From Maratus speciosus (taxonomy: Eukaryota; Arthropoda; Arachnida; Araneae; Salticidae), in the NCBI GenBank assembly GCA_963932465.1, contig OZ010800.1:97421307-97485306 (forward strand): a stretch of DNA of 64,000 bases, read 5' to 3'. Within the stretch, counting starts at the first letter, position 1. Each line of letters opens with the position of its first letter. The position numbers were made by a program, and so were the translations under genes. Shown piece by piece: positions 45,401 through 58,266 of this stretch. The notes below the pieces were generated by a model. The model ran no database searches. It worked only from the letters and a program-made list of their open reading frames with translations, and was not told the DNA's origin.

Positions 45401-47515
45401 TTTTGAAGCAAATCGGATGTTTCTATCAAGAGTTATCGCGTTACTTACATACATACATAACAGAACGGGAGGGCACATTAGCTCTCAGGCTTTGATAGCC
45501 TGTGAGCTAAATAAAAAAGAAAAGTGCCCAGCTAAACTGATGGCATTGAGCTCACAGGCTATTCACACTAATTGTATATTATACACATATTTTAAAGAAT
45601 AATGCCCCTCAAAAAAATAAGTGAAAGGGAATTAGCCCCCGTTTCCCCCTTTATACTTAACCAGTGAACCTCCAAATCTCACCAGGGAAGCCCCTTATCA
45701 AAATAAACCGGTATACCAAATTTGGAGCAAATCGATTAATCCTGCAAAAAAAAACATTTATCTAAATTAAGGGGGTGGACTAGCCCCCCTTTATCTTTAA
45801 CCAATGAATCGCCAAAACGTATCAGGGAAGCTCCTTAACATAATAAACCGGTATACCAAATTTGGAATAAAGCGAATAATTCTGCATGAAAAACCCGTTT
45901 ATATAAATTAAAATGGGTGGACTAGCCCCTTTTCCCCCCTTTATTCTTAACTAATGAACCCCCAAAACTAATCAGGAAAGTTCTTTAACTTAATAAACCA
46001 GTATACCAAATTCGGAGCAAAATCGAATAATTCTGCATGAAATACCCATTTATCTGAATTAAAAGGGGTGGAGTAGCCCACTTTCCCCTCTTTATTCTTA
46101 ACTAATGAACCTCCAAAACTAATCAGGGAAGTTCCTTAACATAATAAACCGGTAGATCAAATTCAGAGGAAATCGAATCATTCTGCATGAAAAACCCGTT
46201 TCTCTGAATTAAAAGGGGTGAACGAACCCCGTTTTCCCCCCCTTATCCTTAAGAAATGAACTCCCAAATCTAATGAGGGAAGTTCATTAACATAATAAAC
46301 CGGTATACCAAATTCGGAGCAAATCCAATGATTCTGCGTGAAAACCCCATTTATCTGAATTAAGGGGTGGACTAACCCCCCTTTCCCCCTTTATCCTTAA
46401 TTAATGAACCCCCAAAACTAATCAGGGAAGTTCCTTAGCATAATAAACCGGTATACCAACTTCGGAGCAAATCGAATCATTCTGCATGAAAAACCCATTT
46501 ATCAAAATTAAGAGGGGCGGGCTAACCTCCCTTTTTCCCCTTTATTCTTAACCAATGAACCCCCAAAACTAATCATTGATGTTCCTTAACGTAATAAACC
46601 GGTATACCAAATTCGGACAAAATCGAATGATTCTGCATGAAAAAACACATTTATCTGAATTAAGGGGGGAGGACTAACCCCGTTTTCCACCTTTATCCTT
46701 AACCAATGAACTCCCAAAACTAATCAGGGAAGTTCCTTAACGTAATAAACCGGTATACCAAATTCGGAGCAAATCGAATAATTCTGCATAATATACCCAT
46801 TTATCTGAATTAAGGGGATGGACTAACCCCCCTTTACCCCCTTTATACTTAACAAGTGAACCTCCAAATCTAATCAAGGAAGCTCCTTATCATAATAAAC
46901 CGGTATACCAAATTTGGAGCAAATCGAATAATCTTGCAAAAAAAACATTTATCTAAATTAAGAGGGTGGACTAGCCCCCCTTTATCCTTAACCAATGAAT
47001 CGCCAAAACGAATCAGGGAAGCTCCTTAACATAATAAACCGGTATACCAACTTCGGAGCAAATCGAAACATTCTGCATGAAAAACCCATTTATCTAAATT
47101 AAGAGGGGCGGGCTAACCTCACTTTTCCCCCTTTACCCTGAACCAATGAAGCCCCAAAACTATTCAGGGAAGTTCCTTAACATAATAAACCAGTATACCA
47201 AATTCGGAGCAAATCGAATCATTCTGCATGAAAAACACATTTATCTCAATTAAGGGGGGTGGACTAACCCCGTTTCCCCCCCCCCCTTTATCCTTAACCA
47301 ATGAACTCCCAGAACTGATCAGGGAAGTTCCTTAACATAATAAACCGGTATAACAAATTCGGAGCAAATCGAATCATTCTGCATGAAAAACCCATTTATC
47401 TGAATTAAGGGGGGGGGGGTGAACTAACCCCATTTTTCCACCTTTATCCTTAACCAATGAACTCCCAAAACTAATCAGGGAAGTTCCTTAACATAATAAA
47501 CCGGTATACGAAATT
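41477..47515 (+). repeat. 3.02 kb tandem duplication
   Basis: 41477-44496 and 44497-47515 match base for base wherever I compared them, except for single-base changes in G-run length (near 41977/44997 and 44390/47409). Both junctions fall inside ordinary monomers, between TAACATAATAAACCGGTATA and the next variable site. Confidence 0.85.
42490..45508 (+). repeat. unit 5 (long-class front, short-class back)
   Basis: 3.02 kb. Long-class leader (ACACATATTT, AGTGAAAGGG, CTTATCAAAATAAACC). Its length equals the duplication period: the front half belongs to duplication copy 1 and the back half, from about 44497, to copy 2. It is thus a hybrid produced by unequal exchange. Confidence 0.85.
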
Positions 47516-48972
47516 CGGAGCAAATCGAATGATTCTGCATGAAAAACCCATTTATCTGAATTAAGGGGTGGGCTAACCCCCCTTTTCCCCCTTTATCCTT
47601 AACCAATGAACCCCCAAAATTAATCAGGGATGTTCCTTAACATAATAAACTGGTATACCAAATTCGGTGCAAATCGAATGATTCTGCATGAAAAACCCAC
47701 TTTTCTGAATTAAGGGGGGGGGGGGTAAACTAACCCCATTTTTTCACCTTTATCCTTAACCAATGAACTCCCAAAACTAATCAGGGATGTTCCTTAAAAT
47801 AATAAAGCGGTATACCAAATTTGGAGCAAATCGAATGATTCTGCACGAAAAACCCATTTTTCAGAATTAAGGGGGGTGGACTAACCCCGTTTTCCCCCTT
47901 TATCCTTAAACAATGAACTCCTAAAACTAATCAGGGAAGTTCCATAACATAATAAACCGGTATACCAAATTCGGAGCAAATCGAATAATTCTGCATAATA
48001 TACCCATTTATCTGAATTAAGGGGGTGGACTAACGCCCCTTTACCCCCTTTATACTTAACAAGTGAACCTCCAAATCTAATCAAGGAAGCTCCTTATCAT
48101 AATAAACAGGTATACCAAATTTGGAGCAAATCGAATAATCTTGCAAAAAGAAAACATTTATCTAAATTAAGGGGGTGGAATAGCCCCCCTTTATCCTTAA
48201 CCAATGAATAGCCAAAACGAATCAGGGAAGCTCCTTAACATAATAAACCGGTATACCAAATTCGGAGCAAATCGAATCATTCTGCATAAAAAACTCATTT
48301 ATCTGATTTAAGGGGGTGTAGTAACCCCGTTTTTCCCCCTTTATCCTTAACCAATGAACTCCCAAAACTGATCAGGGGAGTTCCTTAACATAATAAACCG
48401 GTATACCAAATTCGGAGCAAATCGAATCAATCTGCGTGAAAAACAAATTTATCTAAATTAAGGGGGGGGGGACTAACTCCGTTTTTCCACCTTTATCCTT
48501 AACCAATGAACTCCCAAAACTAATCAGGGATGTTCCTTAACATAATAAACCGGTATACCAAATTCGGAGCAAATCGAATGATTCTGCATGAAAAACCATT
48601 TTTCTGAATTAAGGGGGGAGGTGGACTAACCCCGTTTCCCCCCCTTTATCCTTAACCAATGAACCCCAAAAACTAATAATGGATGTTCCTTAACATAATA
48701 AACCGGTATACCAAATTCGGAGCAAATCGAATGATTCTGCATGAAAAACCCATTTTTCTGAATTAATGGGGGTGACTAACCCCGTTTCCCCCCTTTTATC
48801 CGTAACCAATGAACTCCCAAAACTAATCAGGTAAGCGCCTTATCACAATGAACCTAGGAAACAATTTTGAAGCAAATCGGATGTTTCAATCAAGAGTTAT
48901 CGCGTTACGTACATACATACATAACAGAACGGGAGGGCACATTAGCTCTCAGGCTTTGGTAGCCTGTGAGCT
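45509..48972 (+). repeat. unit 6 (long class)
   Basis: 3.46 kb. The front (to about 47515) is the end of duplication copy 2. The back has monomers found otherwise in units 8 and 11 (for example AATAAAGCGGTATACCAAAT) and a short-class-like tail with TTTCAATCAAG and ATCCGTAACC, which recur in units 8 and 11. Confidence 0.85.
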
Positions 48973-50830
48973 AAATAAAAAAGAAAAGTGCCCAGCTAAA
49001 CTGATGGCATTGAGCTCACAGGCTATTCACACTAACTGTATATTATACACTTATTTTAAAGAATAATGCCCCTCAAAAAAATAAGTGAAGGGGAATTAGC
49101 CCCCGTTTCCCCCTTTATACTTAACCAGTGAACCTCCAAATCTCACCAGGGAAGCCCCTTATCATAATAAACCGGTATACCAAATTTGGAGCAAATCGAA
49201 TAATCCTGCAAAAAAAAAATTATCTAAATTAAGGGGGTGGACTAGCCCCCCTTTATCTTTAACCAATGAATCGCCAAAACGAATCAGGGAAGCTCCTTAA
49301 CATAATAAACCGGTATACCAAATTTGGAGCAAAGCGAATAATTCTGCATGAAAAACCCGTTTATATAAATTAAGTGGGGTGGCCTAGCCCCCCTTCCCCC
49401 TTTATCTTTAACCAATAAACCCCTAAAACTAATAAAGGAATTCCTTAACATAATAAACCGGTATACCATCTTCGGAGCAAATCGAATCATTCTGCATGAA
49501 AAAACCATTTATCTGAATTAAAAGGTGTGGACTAGCCCCCTTTCCCCCCTTTATTCTTAAATAATGAACTCCCAAAACTAATCAGGGAAGTTCCTTAACA
49601 TAATAAACCGGTATACCAAATTCGGAGCAAATCAAATCATTCTGCATGAAAAACACAATTATATGAATTAAGGAGGTGGACTAGCCCCCTTTTCCCCTTT
49701 ATTCTTAACCAATGAACCCCAACAACTAATCAGGGAAGTTCCTTAAGATAATAAACCGGTATACCAAATTTGGACTAATCAGGGAAGTTCCTTATCATAA
49801 TAAACCGGTATACCAAATTCGGAGCAAATCGAACCATTCTGCATGAAAAACCCATTTATTTCAATTAAGAGGGTCGGGCTAACCTCCCTTTTCCCCCTTT
49901 ACCCCTAACCAATGAACCCCCAAAACTAATCAGGGAAGTTCCTTAACATAATAAACCGTTATACCAAATTCGGAGCAAATCGAATCATTCTGCATAAAAA
50001 ACTCATTTATCTGATTTAAGGGGGTGTACTAACCCCGTTTTTCCCCCTTTATCCTTAACCAATGAACTCCCAAAACTGATCAGGGGAGTTCCTTAACATA
50101 ATAACCGGTATACCAAATTCGGAGCAAATCGAATCATTCTGCATGAAAAACACATTTATCTGAATTAAGTGGGGTGGACTAACCCCGTTTCCCCCCCTTT
50201 ATCCTTAACCAATGAACTCCCAAAACTGATCAGGGAAGTTCCTTAACATAATAAACCGGTATACCAAATTCGGAGCAAATCGAATCATTCTGCATGAAAA
50301 ACAAATTTATCTAAATTAAGGGGGGGGGACTAACCCCGTTTTTCCACCTTTATCCTTAAACAATGAACTCCCAAAACTAATCAGGGATGTTCCTTAACAT
50401 AATAAACCGGTATACCAAATTCGGAGCAAATCGAATGATTCTGCATGAAAAACCATTTTTCTGAATTATGGGGGGGTGGACTAACCCCGTTTCCCCCCCC
50501 CCTTTATCCTTAACCAATGAACCCCAAAAACTAATAATGGATCTTCCTTAACATAATAAACCGGTATACCAAATTCGGAGCAAATCGAATGATTCTGCAT
50601 GAAAAACCCATTTTTCTGAATTAAGGGGGGTGACTAACACCGTTTCCCCCCTTTTATCCTTATCCAATGAACTCCCAAAACTAATCAGTGAAGCGCCTTA
50701 TCACAATGAACCTAGGAAAAAATTTTGAAGCAAATCGGATGTTTCTATCAAGAGTTATCGCGTTACGTACATACATACATAACAGAACGGGAGGGCACAT
50801 TAGCTCTCAGGCTTTGATAGCCTGTGAGCT
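48973..50830 (+). repeat. unit 7 (short class)
   Basis: 1858 bp, the same length as unit 12 and nearly the same monomer order; partial monomer at about 49758-49807. In the tail a single change gives GAGCTCACAGGGTATTC at the start of the next unit, altering its leader repeat. Confidence 0.85.
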
Positions 50831-53800
50831 AAATAAAAAAGAAAAGTGCCCAGCTAAACTGATGGCATTGAGCTCACAGGGTATTCACACTAATTGTATA
50901 TTATACACATATTTTAAAGAATAATGCCCCTCAAAAAAATAAGTGAAAGGGAATTAGCCCCCGTTTCCCCCTTTATACTTAACCAGTGAACCTCCAAGTC
51001 TCACCAGGGAAGCCCCTTATCAAAATAAACCGGTATACCAAATTTGGAGCAAATCGATTAATCCTGCAAAAAAAAAACATTTATCTAAATTAAGGGGGTG
51101 GACTAGCCCCCCTTTATCTATAACCAATGAATCGCCAAAACGTATCAGGGAAGCTCCTTAACATAATAAACCGGTATACCAAATTTGGAATAAAGCGAAT
51201 AATTCTGCATGAAAAACCCGTTTATATAAATTAAAATGGGTGGACTAGCCCCTTTTCCCCCCTTTATTCTTAACTAATGAACCCCCAAAACTAATCAGGA
51301 AAGTTCCTTAACTTAATAAACCAGTATACCAAATTCGGAGCAAAATCGAATAATTCTGCATGAAATACCCATTTATCTGAATTAAGAGGGTGGACTAGCC
51401 CCCCTTTATCCTTAACCAATGAATCGCCAAAACGAATCAGGGAAGCTCCTTAACATAATAAACCGGTATACCAACTTCGGAGCAAATCGAAACATTCTGC
51501 ATGAAAAACCCATTTATCTAAATTAAGAGGGGCGGGCTAACCTCACTTTTCCCCCTTTACCCTGAACCAATGAAGCCCCAAAACTATTCAGGGAAGTTCC
51601 TTAACATAATAAACCAGTATACCAAATTCGGAGCAAATCGAATCATTCTGCATGAAAAACACATTTATCTCAATTAAGGGGGGTGGACTAACCCCGTTCC
51701 CCCCCCCTTTATCCTTAACCAATGAACTCCCAGAACTGATCAGGGAAGTTCCTTAACATAATAAACCGGTATAACAAATTCGGAGCAAATCGAATCATTC
51801 TGCATGAAAAACACATTTATCTGAATTAAGGGGGGGATGGACTAACCCCGTTTTTCCCCCTTTATCATTATCCAATGATCTCCCAAAGCTGATCAGGATG
51901 TTCCTTAACATAATAAACCGGTATACCAAATTCGGAGCAAATCGAATCATTCTGAATGAAAAACCCATTTATCTGAATTAAGGGGGGGGTGAACTAACCC
52001 CATTTTTCCACCTTTATCCTTAACCAATGAACTCCCAAAACTAATCAGGGAAGTTCCTTAACATAATAAACCGGTATACGAAATTCGGAGCAAATCGAAT
52101 GATTCTGCATGAAAAACCCATTTATCTGAATTAAGGGGTGGACTAACCCCCCTTTTCCCCCTTTATCCTTAACCAATGAACCCCCAAAATTAATCAGGGA
52201 TGTTCCTTAACATAATAAACCGGTATACCAAATTCGGAGCAAATCGAATGAATCTGCATGAAAAACCCACTTTTCTGAATTAAGGGGGGGGGGGGTGAAC
52301 TAACCCCATTTTTCCACCTTTATCCTTAACCAATGAACTCCCAAAACTAATCAGGGAAGTTCCTTAACATAATAAACCGGTATACGAAATTCGGAGCAAA
52401 TCGAATGATTCTGCATGAAAAACCCATTTATCTGAATTAAGGGGTGGACTAACCCCCCTTTTCCCCTTTATCCTTAACCAATGAACCCCCAAAATTAATC
52501 AGGGATGTTCCTTAACATAATAAAGCGGTATACCAAATTTGGAGCAAATCGAATGATTCTGCACGAAAAACCCATTTTTCAGAATTAAGGGGGGTGGACT
52601 AACCCCGTTTTCCCCCTTTATCCTTAACCAAGGAACTCCCAAAACTAATCAGGGGAGTTCCTTAACATAATAACCGGCATACCAAATTCGGAGCAAATCG
52701 AATCATTCTGCATGAAAAACCCATTTATCAAAATTAAGAGGGGCGGGCTAACCTCCCTTTTTCCCCTTTATTCTTAACCAATGAACCCCCAAAACTAATC
52801 ATTGAAGTTCCTTAACGTAATAAACCGGTATACCAAATTCGGACAAAATCGAATGATTCTGCATGAAAAAACACATTTATCTGAATTAAGGGGGGAGGAC
52901 TAACCCCGTTTTCCACCTTTATCCTTAACCAATGAATTCCCAAAACTATTCAGGGAAGTTCCTTAACATAATAAACCAGTATACCAAATTCGGAGCAAAT
53001 CGAATCATTCTGCATGAAAAACACATTTATCTCAATTAAGGGGGGTGGACTAACCCCGTTCCCCCCCCCTTTATCCTTAACCAATGAACTCCCAGAACTG
53101 ATCAGGGAAGTTCCTTAACATAATAAACCGGTATAACAAATTCGGAGCAAATCGAATCATTCTGCATGAAAAACACATTTATCTGAATTAAGGGGGGGAT
53201 GGACTAACCCCGTTTTTCCCCCTTTATCATTATCCAATGATCTCCCAAAGCTGATCAGGATGTTCCTTAACATAATAAACCGGTATACCAAATTCGGAGC
53301 AAATCGAATCATTCTGAATGAAAAACCCATTTATCTGAATTAAGGGGGGGGTGAACTAACCCCATTTTTCCACCTTTATCCTTAACCAATGAACTCCCAA
53401 AACTAATCAGGGAAGTTCCTTAACATAATAAACCGGTATACGAAATTCGGAGCAAATCGAATGATTCTGCATGAAAAACCCATTTATCTGAATTAAGGGG
53501 TGGACTAACCCCCCTTTTCCCCCTTTATCCTTAACCAATGAACCCCCAAAATTAATCAGGGATGTTCCTTAACATAATAAACCGGTATACCAAATTCGGA
53601 GCAAATCGAATGAATCTGCATGAAAAACCCACTTTTCTGAATTAAGGGGGGGGGGGTGAACTAACCCCATTTTTCCACCTTTATCCTTAACCAATGAACT
53701 CCCAAAACTAATCAGGGAAGTTCCTTAACATAATAAACCGGTATACGAAATTCGGAGCAAATCGAATGATTCTGCATGAAAAACCCATTTATCTGAATTA

Positions 53801-54899
53801 AGGGGTGGACTAACCCCCCTTTTCCCCTTTATCCTTAACCAATGAACCCCCAAAATTAATCAGGGATGTTCCTTAACATAATAAAGCGGTATACCAAATT
53901 TGGAGCAAATCGAATGATTCTGCACGAAAAACCCATTTTTCAGAATTAAGGGGGGTGGACTAACCCCGTTTTCCCCCTTTATCCTTAACCAAGGAACTCC
54001 CAAAACTAATCAGGGAAGTTCCATAACATAATAAACCGGTATACCAAATTCGGAGCAAATCGAATAATTCTGCATAATATACCCATTTATCTGAATTAAG
54101 GGGGTGGACTACCCCCCCTTTACCCCCTTTATTCTTAACAAGTGAACCTCCAAATCTAATCAAGGAAGCTCCTTATCATAATAAACAGGTATACCAAATT
54201 TGGAGCAAATCGAATAATCTTGCAAAAAAAAAAAACATTTATCTAAATTAAGGGGGTGGACTAGCCCCCCTTTATCCTTAACCAATGAATAGCCAAAACG
54301 AATCAGGGAAGCTCCTTAACATAATAAACCGGTATACCAAATTCGGAGCAAATCGAATGATTCTGCATAAAAAAATCATTTATCTGATTTAAGGGGGTGT
54401 ACTAACCCCGTTTTTCCCCCTTTATCCTTAACCAATGAACTCCCAAAACTAATCAGGGATGTTCCTTAACATAATAAACCGGTATACCAAATTCGGAGCA
54501 AATCGAATGATTCTGCATGAAAAACCATTTTTCTGAATTAAGGGGGGGTGGACTAACCCCGTTTCCCCCCCTTTATCCTTAACCAATGAACCCCAAAAAC
54601 TAATAATGGATGTTCCTTAACATAATAAACCGGTATACCAAATTCGGAGCAAATCGAATGATTCTGCATGAAAAACCCATTTTTCTGAATTAATGGGGGT
54701 GACTAACCCCGTTTCCCCCCTTTTATCCGTAACCAATGAACTCCCAAAACTAATCAGGTAAGCGCCTTATCACAATGAACCTAGGAAAAAATTTTGAAGC
54801 AAATCGGATGATTCAATCAAGAGTTATCGCGTTACGTACATACATACATAACAGAACGGGAGGGCACATTAGCTCTCAGGCTTTGATAGCCTGTGAGCT
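50831..54899 (+). repeat. unit 8 (long class, longest)
   Basis: 4.07 kb. Long-class leader. It contains a private 1.36 kb tandem duplication (about 51575-52660 and 52938-54022), which accounts for its extra length. It carries the marker ATCATTATCCAATGATCTCC, shared only with unit 11. Confidence 0.85.
51575..54022 (+). repeat. 1.36 kb tandem duplication inside unit 8
   Basis: 51575-52660 and 52938-54022 match at an offset of 1362 bases, including rare variants (AACCAAGGAACTCC, ATCATTATCC, a short C run after CCCCGTTCC). The 0.28 kb between them is not shared. Confidence 0.8.
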
Positions 54900-56453
54900 A
54901 AATAAAAAAGAAAAGTGCCCAGCTAAACTGATGGCATTGAGCTCACAGGCTATTCACACTAATTGTATATTATACACTTATTTTAAAGAATAATGCCCCT
55001 CAAAAAAATAAGTGAAGGGGAATTAGCCCCCGTTTCCCCCTTTATACTTAACCAGTGAACCTCCAAATCTCACCAGGGAAGCCCCTTATCATAATAAACC
55101 GGTATACCAAATTTGGAGCAAATCGAATAATCCTGCAAAAAAAAAATTATCTAAATTAAGGGGGTGGACTAGCCCCCCTTTATCTTTAACCAATGAATCG
55201 CCAAAAAAGGAATCAGGGAAGCTCCTTAACATAATAAACCGGTATACCAAATTTGGAGCAAAGCGAATAATTCTGCATGAAAAACCCGTTTATATAAATT
55301 AAGTGGGGTGGCCTAGCCCCCCTTCCCCCTTTATCTTTAACCAATAAACCCCTAAAACTACTAAAGGAATTCCTTAACATAATAAACCGGTATACCAACT
55401 TCGGAGCAAATCGAATCATTCTGCATGAAAAAACCATTTATCTGAATTAAAAGGTGTGGACTAGCCCCCTTTCCCCCCTTTATTCTTAAATAATGAACTC
55501 CCAAAACTAATCAGGGAAGTTCCTTAACATAATAAACCGGTATACCAAATTCGGAGCAAATCAAATCATTCTGCATGAAAAACACAATTATATGAATTAA
55601 GGAGGTGGACTAGCCCCATTTTCCCCTTTATTCTTAACCAATGAACCCCAACAACTAATCAGGGAAGTTTCTTAAGATAATAAACCGGTATACCAATTTT
55701 GGACTAATCAGGGAAGTTCCTTATCATAATAAACCGGTATACCAAATTCGGAGCAAATCGAACCATTCTGCATGAAAAACCCATTTATTTCAATTAAGAG
55801 GGGCGGGCTAACCTCCCTTTTCCCCCTTTACCCTTAACCAATGAACCCCCAAAACTAATCAGGGAAGTTCCTTAACATAATAAACCGTTATACCAAATTC
55901 AGAGCAAATCGAATCATTCTGCATAAAAAACTCATTTATCTGATTTAAGGGGTTGTACTAACCCCGTTTTTCCCCCTTTATCCTTAACCAATGAACTCCC
56001 AAAACTGATCAGCGGAGTTCCTTAACATAATAACCGGCATACCAAATTCGGAGCAAATCGAATCATTCTGCATGAAAAACACATTTATCTGAATTATGTG
56101 GGGTGGACTAACCCCGTTTTCCCCCCTTTATCCTTAACCAATGAACCCCAAAAACTAATAATGGATGTTCCTTAACATAATAAACCGGTATACCAAATTC
56201 GGAGCAAATCGAATGATTCTGCATGAAAAACCCATTTTTCTGAATTAAGGTGGGTGACTAACCCCGTTTCCCCCCTTTTATCCTTAACCAATGAACTCCC
56301 AAAACTAATCAGGGAAGCGCCTTATCACAATGAACCTAGGAAAAAATTTGAAGCAAATCGGATGTTTCTACCAAGAGTTATCGCGTTACGTACATACATA
56401 CATAACAGAACGGGAGGGCACATTAGCTCTCAGGCTTTGATAGCCTGTGAGCT
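54900..56453 (+). repeat. unit 9 (short class)
   Basis: 1.55 kb. Short-class leader, partial monomer at about 55689-55738, an AAAAAAGGAATCAGG variant shared with unit 12, and the one-T-short tail shared with unit 2. It has lost monomers before the tail relative to units 2 and 3. Confidence 0.85.
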
Positions 56454-58266
56454 AAATAAAAAAGAAAAGTGCCCAGCTAAACTGATGGCATTGAGCTCAC
56501 AGGCTATTCACACTAATTGTATATTATACACTTATTTTAAAGAATAATACCCCTCAAAAAAATAAGTGAAGGGGAATTAGCCCCCGTTTCCCCCTTTATA
56601 CTTAACCAGTGAACCCCCAAATCTCACCAGGGAAGCCCCTTATCATAATAAACCGGTATACCAAATTTGGAGCAAATCGAATAATCCTGCAAAAAAAAAC
56701 ATTTATCTAAATTAAGGGGGTGGACTAGCCCCCCTTTATCTTTAACCAATGAATCGCCAAAACGAATCAGGGAAGCTCCTTAACATAATAAACCGGTATA
56801 CCTAATTTGGAGCAAAGCGAATAATTCTGCATGAAAAACCCGTTTATATAAATTAAGTGGGGTGGCCTAGCCCCCCTTCCCCCTTTATCTTTAACCAATA
56901 AACCCCTAAAACTAATAAAGGAATTCCTTAACATAATAAACCGGTATACCACCTTCGGAGCAAATCGAATCATTCTGCATGAAAAAACCATTTATCTGAA
57001 TTAAAAGGTGTGGACTAGCCCCCTTTCCCCCTTTATTCTTAAATAATGAACCCCCAAAACTAATCAGGGAAGTTCCTTAACATAATAAACCGGTATACCA
57101 AATTCGGAGCAAATCAAATCATTCTGCATGAAAAACAAAATTATATGAATTAAGGAGGTGGACTAGCCCCCTTTTCCCCTTTATTCTTAACCAATGAACC
57201 CCAACAACTAATCAGGGAAGTTCCTTAAGATAATAAACCGGTATACCAAATTCGGAGCAAATCGAACCATTCTGCATGAAAAACCCATTTATTTCAATTA
57301 AGAGGGACGGGCTAACTTCCCTTTTCCCCCTTTACCCTTAACCAATGAACCCCCAAAACTAATCAGGGAAGTTCCTTAACATAATAAACCGTTATACAAA
57401 ATTCGGAGCAAATCGAATCATTCTGCATAAAAAACTCATTTATCTGATTTAAGGGGGTGTACTAACCCCGTTTTTCCCCCTTCATCCTTAACCAATGAAC
57501 TCCCAAAACTGATCAGGGGAGTTCCTTAACATAATAACCGGCATACCAAATTCGGAGCAAATCGAATCATTCTGCAGGAAAAACACATTTATCTGAATTA
57601 AGCGGGGTGGACTAACCCCGTTTTCCCCCCTTTACCTTTAACCAATGAACTCCCAAAACTGATCAGGGAAGTTCCTTAACATAATAAACCGGTATACCAA
57701 ATTCGGAGCAAATAGAATCATTCTGCATGAAAAACAAATTTATCTAAATTACGGGGGGGGGGGGGGAACTAACCCTGTTTTTCCACCTTTATCCTTAACC
57801 AATGAACTCCCAAAACTAATCAGGGATGTTCCTTAACATAATAAACCGGTATACCAAATTCGGAGCAAATCGAATGATTCTGCATGAAAAACCATTTTTC
57901 TGAATTATGGGGGGGTGGACTAACCCCGTTTCCCCCCCTTTATCCTTAACCAATGAACCCCAAAAACTAATAATGGATCTTCCTTAACATAATAAACCGG
58001 TATACCAAATTCGGAGCAAATCGAATGATTCTGCATGAAAAACCCATTTTTCTGAATTAAGGGGGGTGACTAACACCGTTTCCCCCCTTTTATCCTTATC
58101 CAATGAACTCCCAAAACTAATCAGGGAAGCGCCTTATCACAATGAACCTAGGAAAAAATTTTGAAGCAAATCGGATGTTTCTATCAAGAGTTATCGCGTT
58201 ACGTACATACATACATAACAGAACGGGAGGGCACATTAGCTCTCAGGCTTTGATAGCCTGTGAGCT
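56454..58266 (+). repeat. unit 10 (short class, scar absent)
   Basis: 1.81 kb. Same monomer order as unit 3, but at about 57240 the partial monomer is cleanly missing. A G run of 15-16 at about 57754-57769 is the longest in the array. Confidence 0.85.

Noticed and set aside
49284..49508. Minus-strand frames across monomers (MVFSCRMIRFAPK... type)
   Set aside because: They are the satellite monomer read backwards, open by chance; frames break wherever G/C runs change length.
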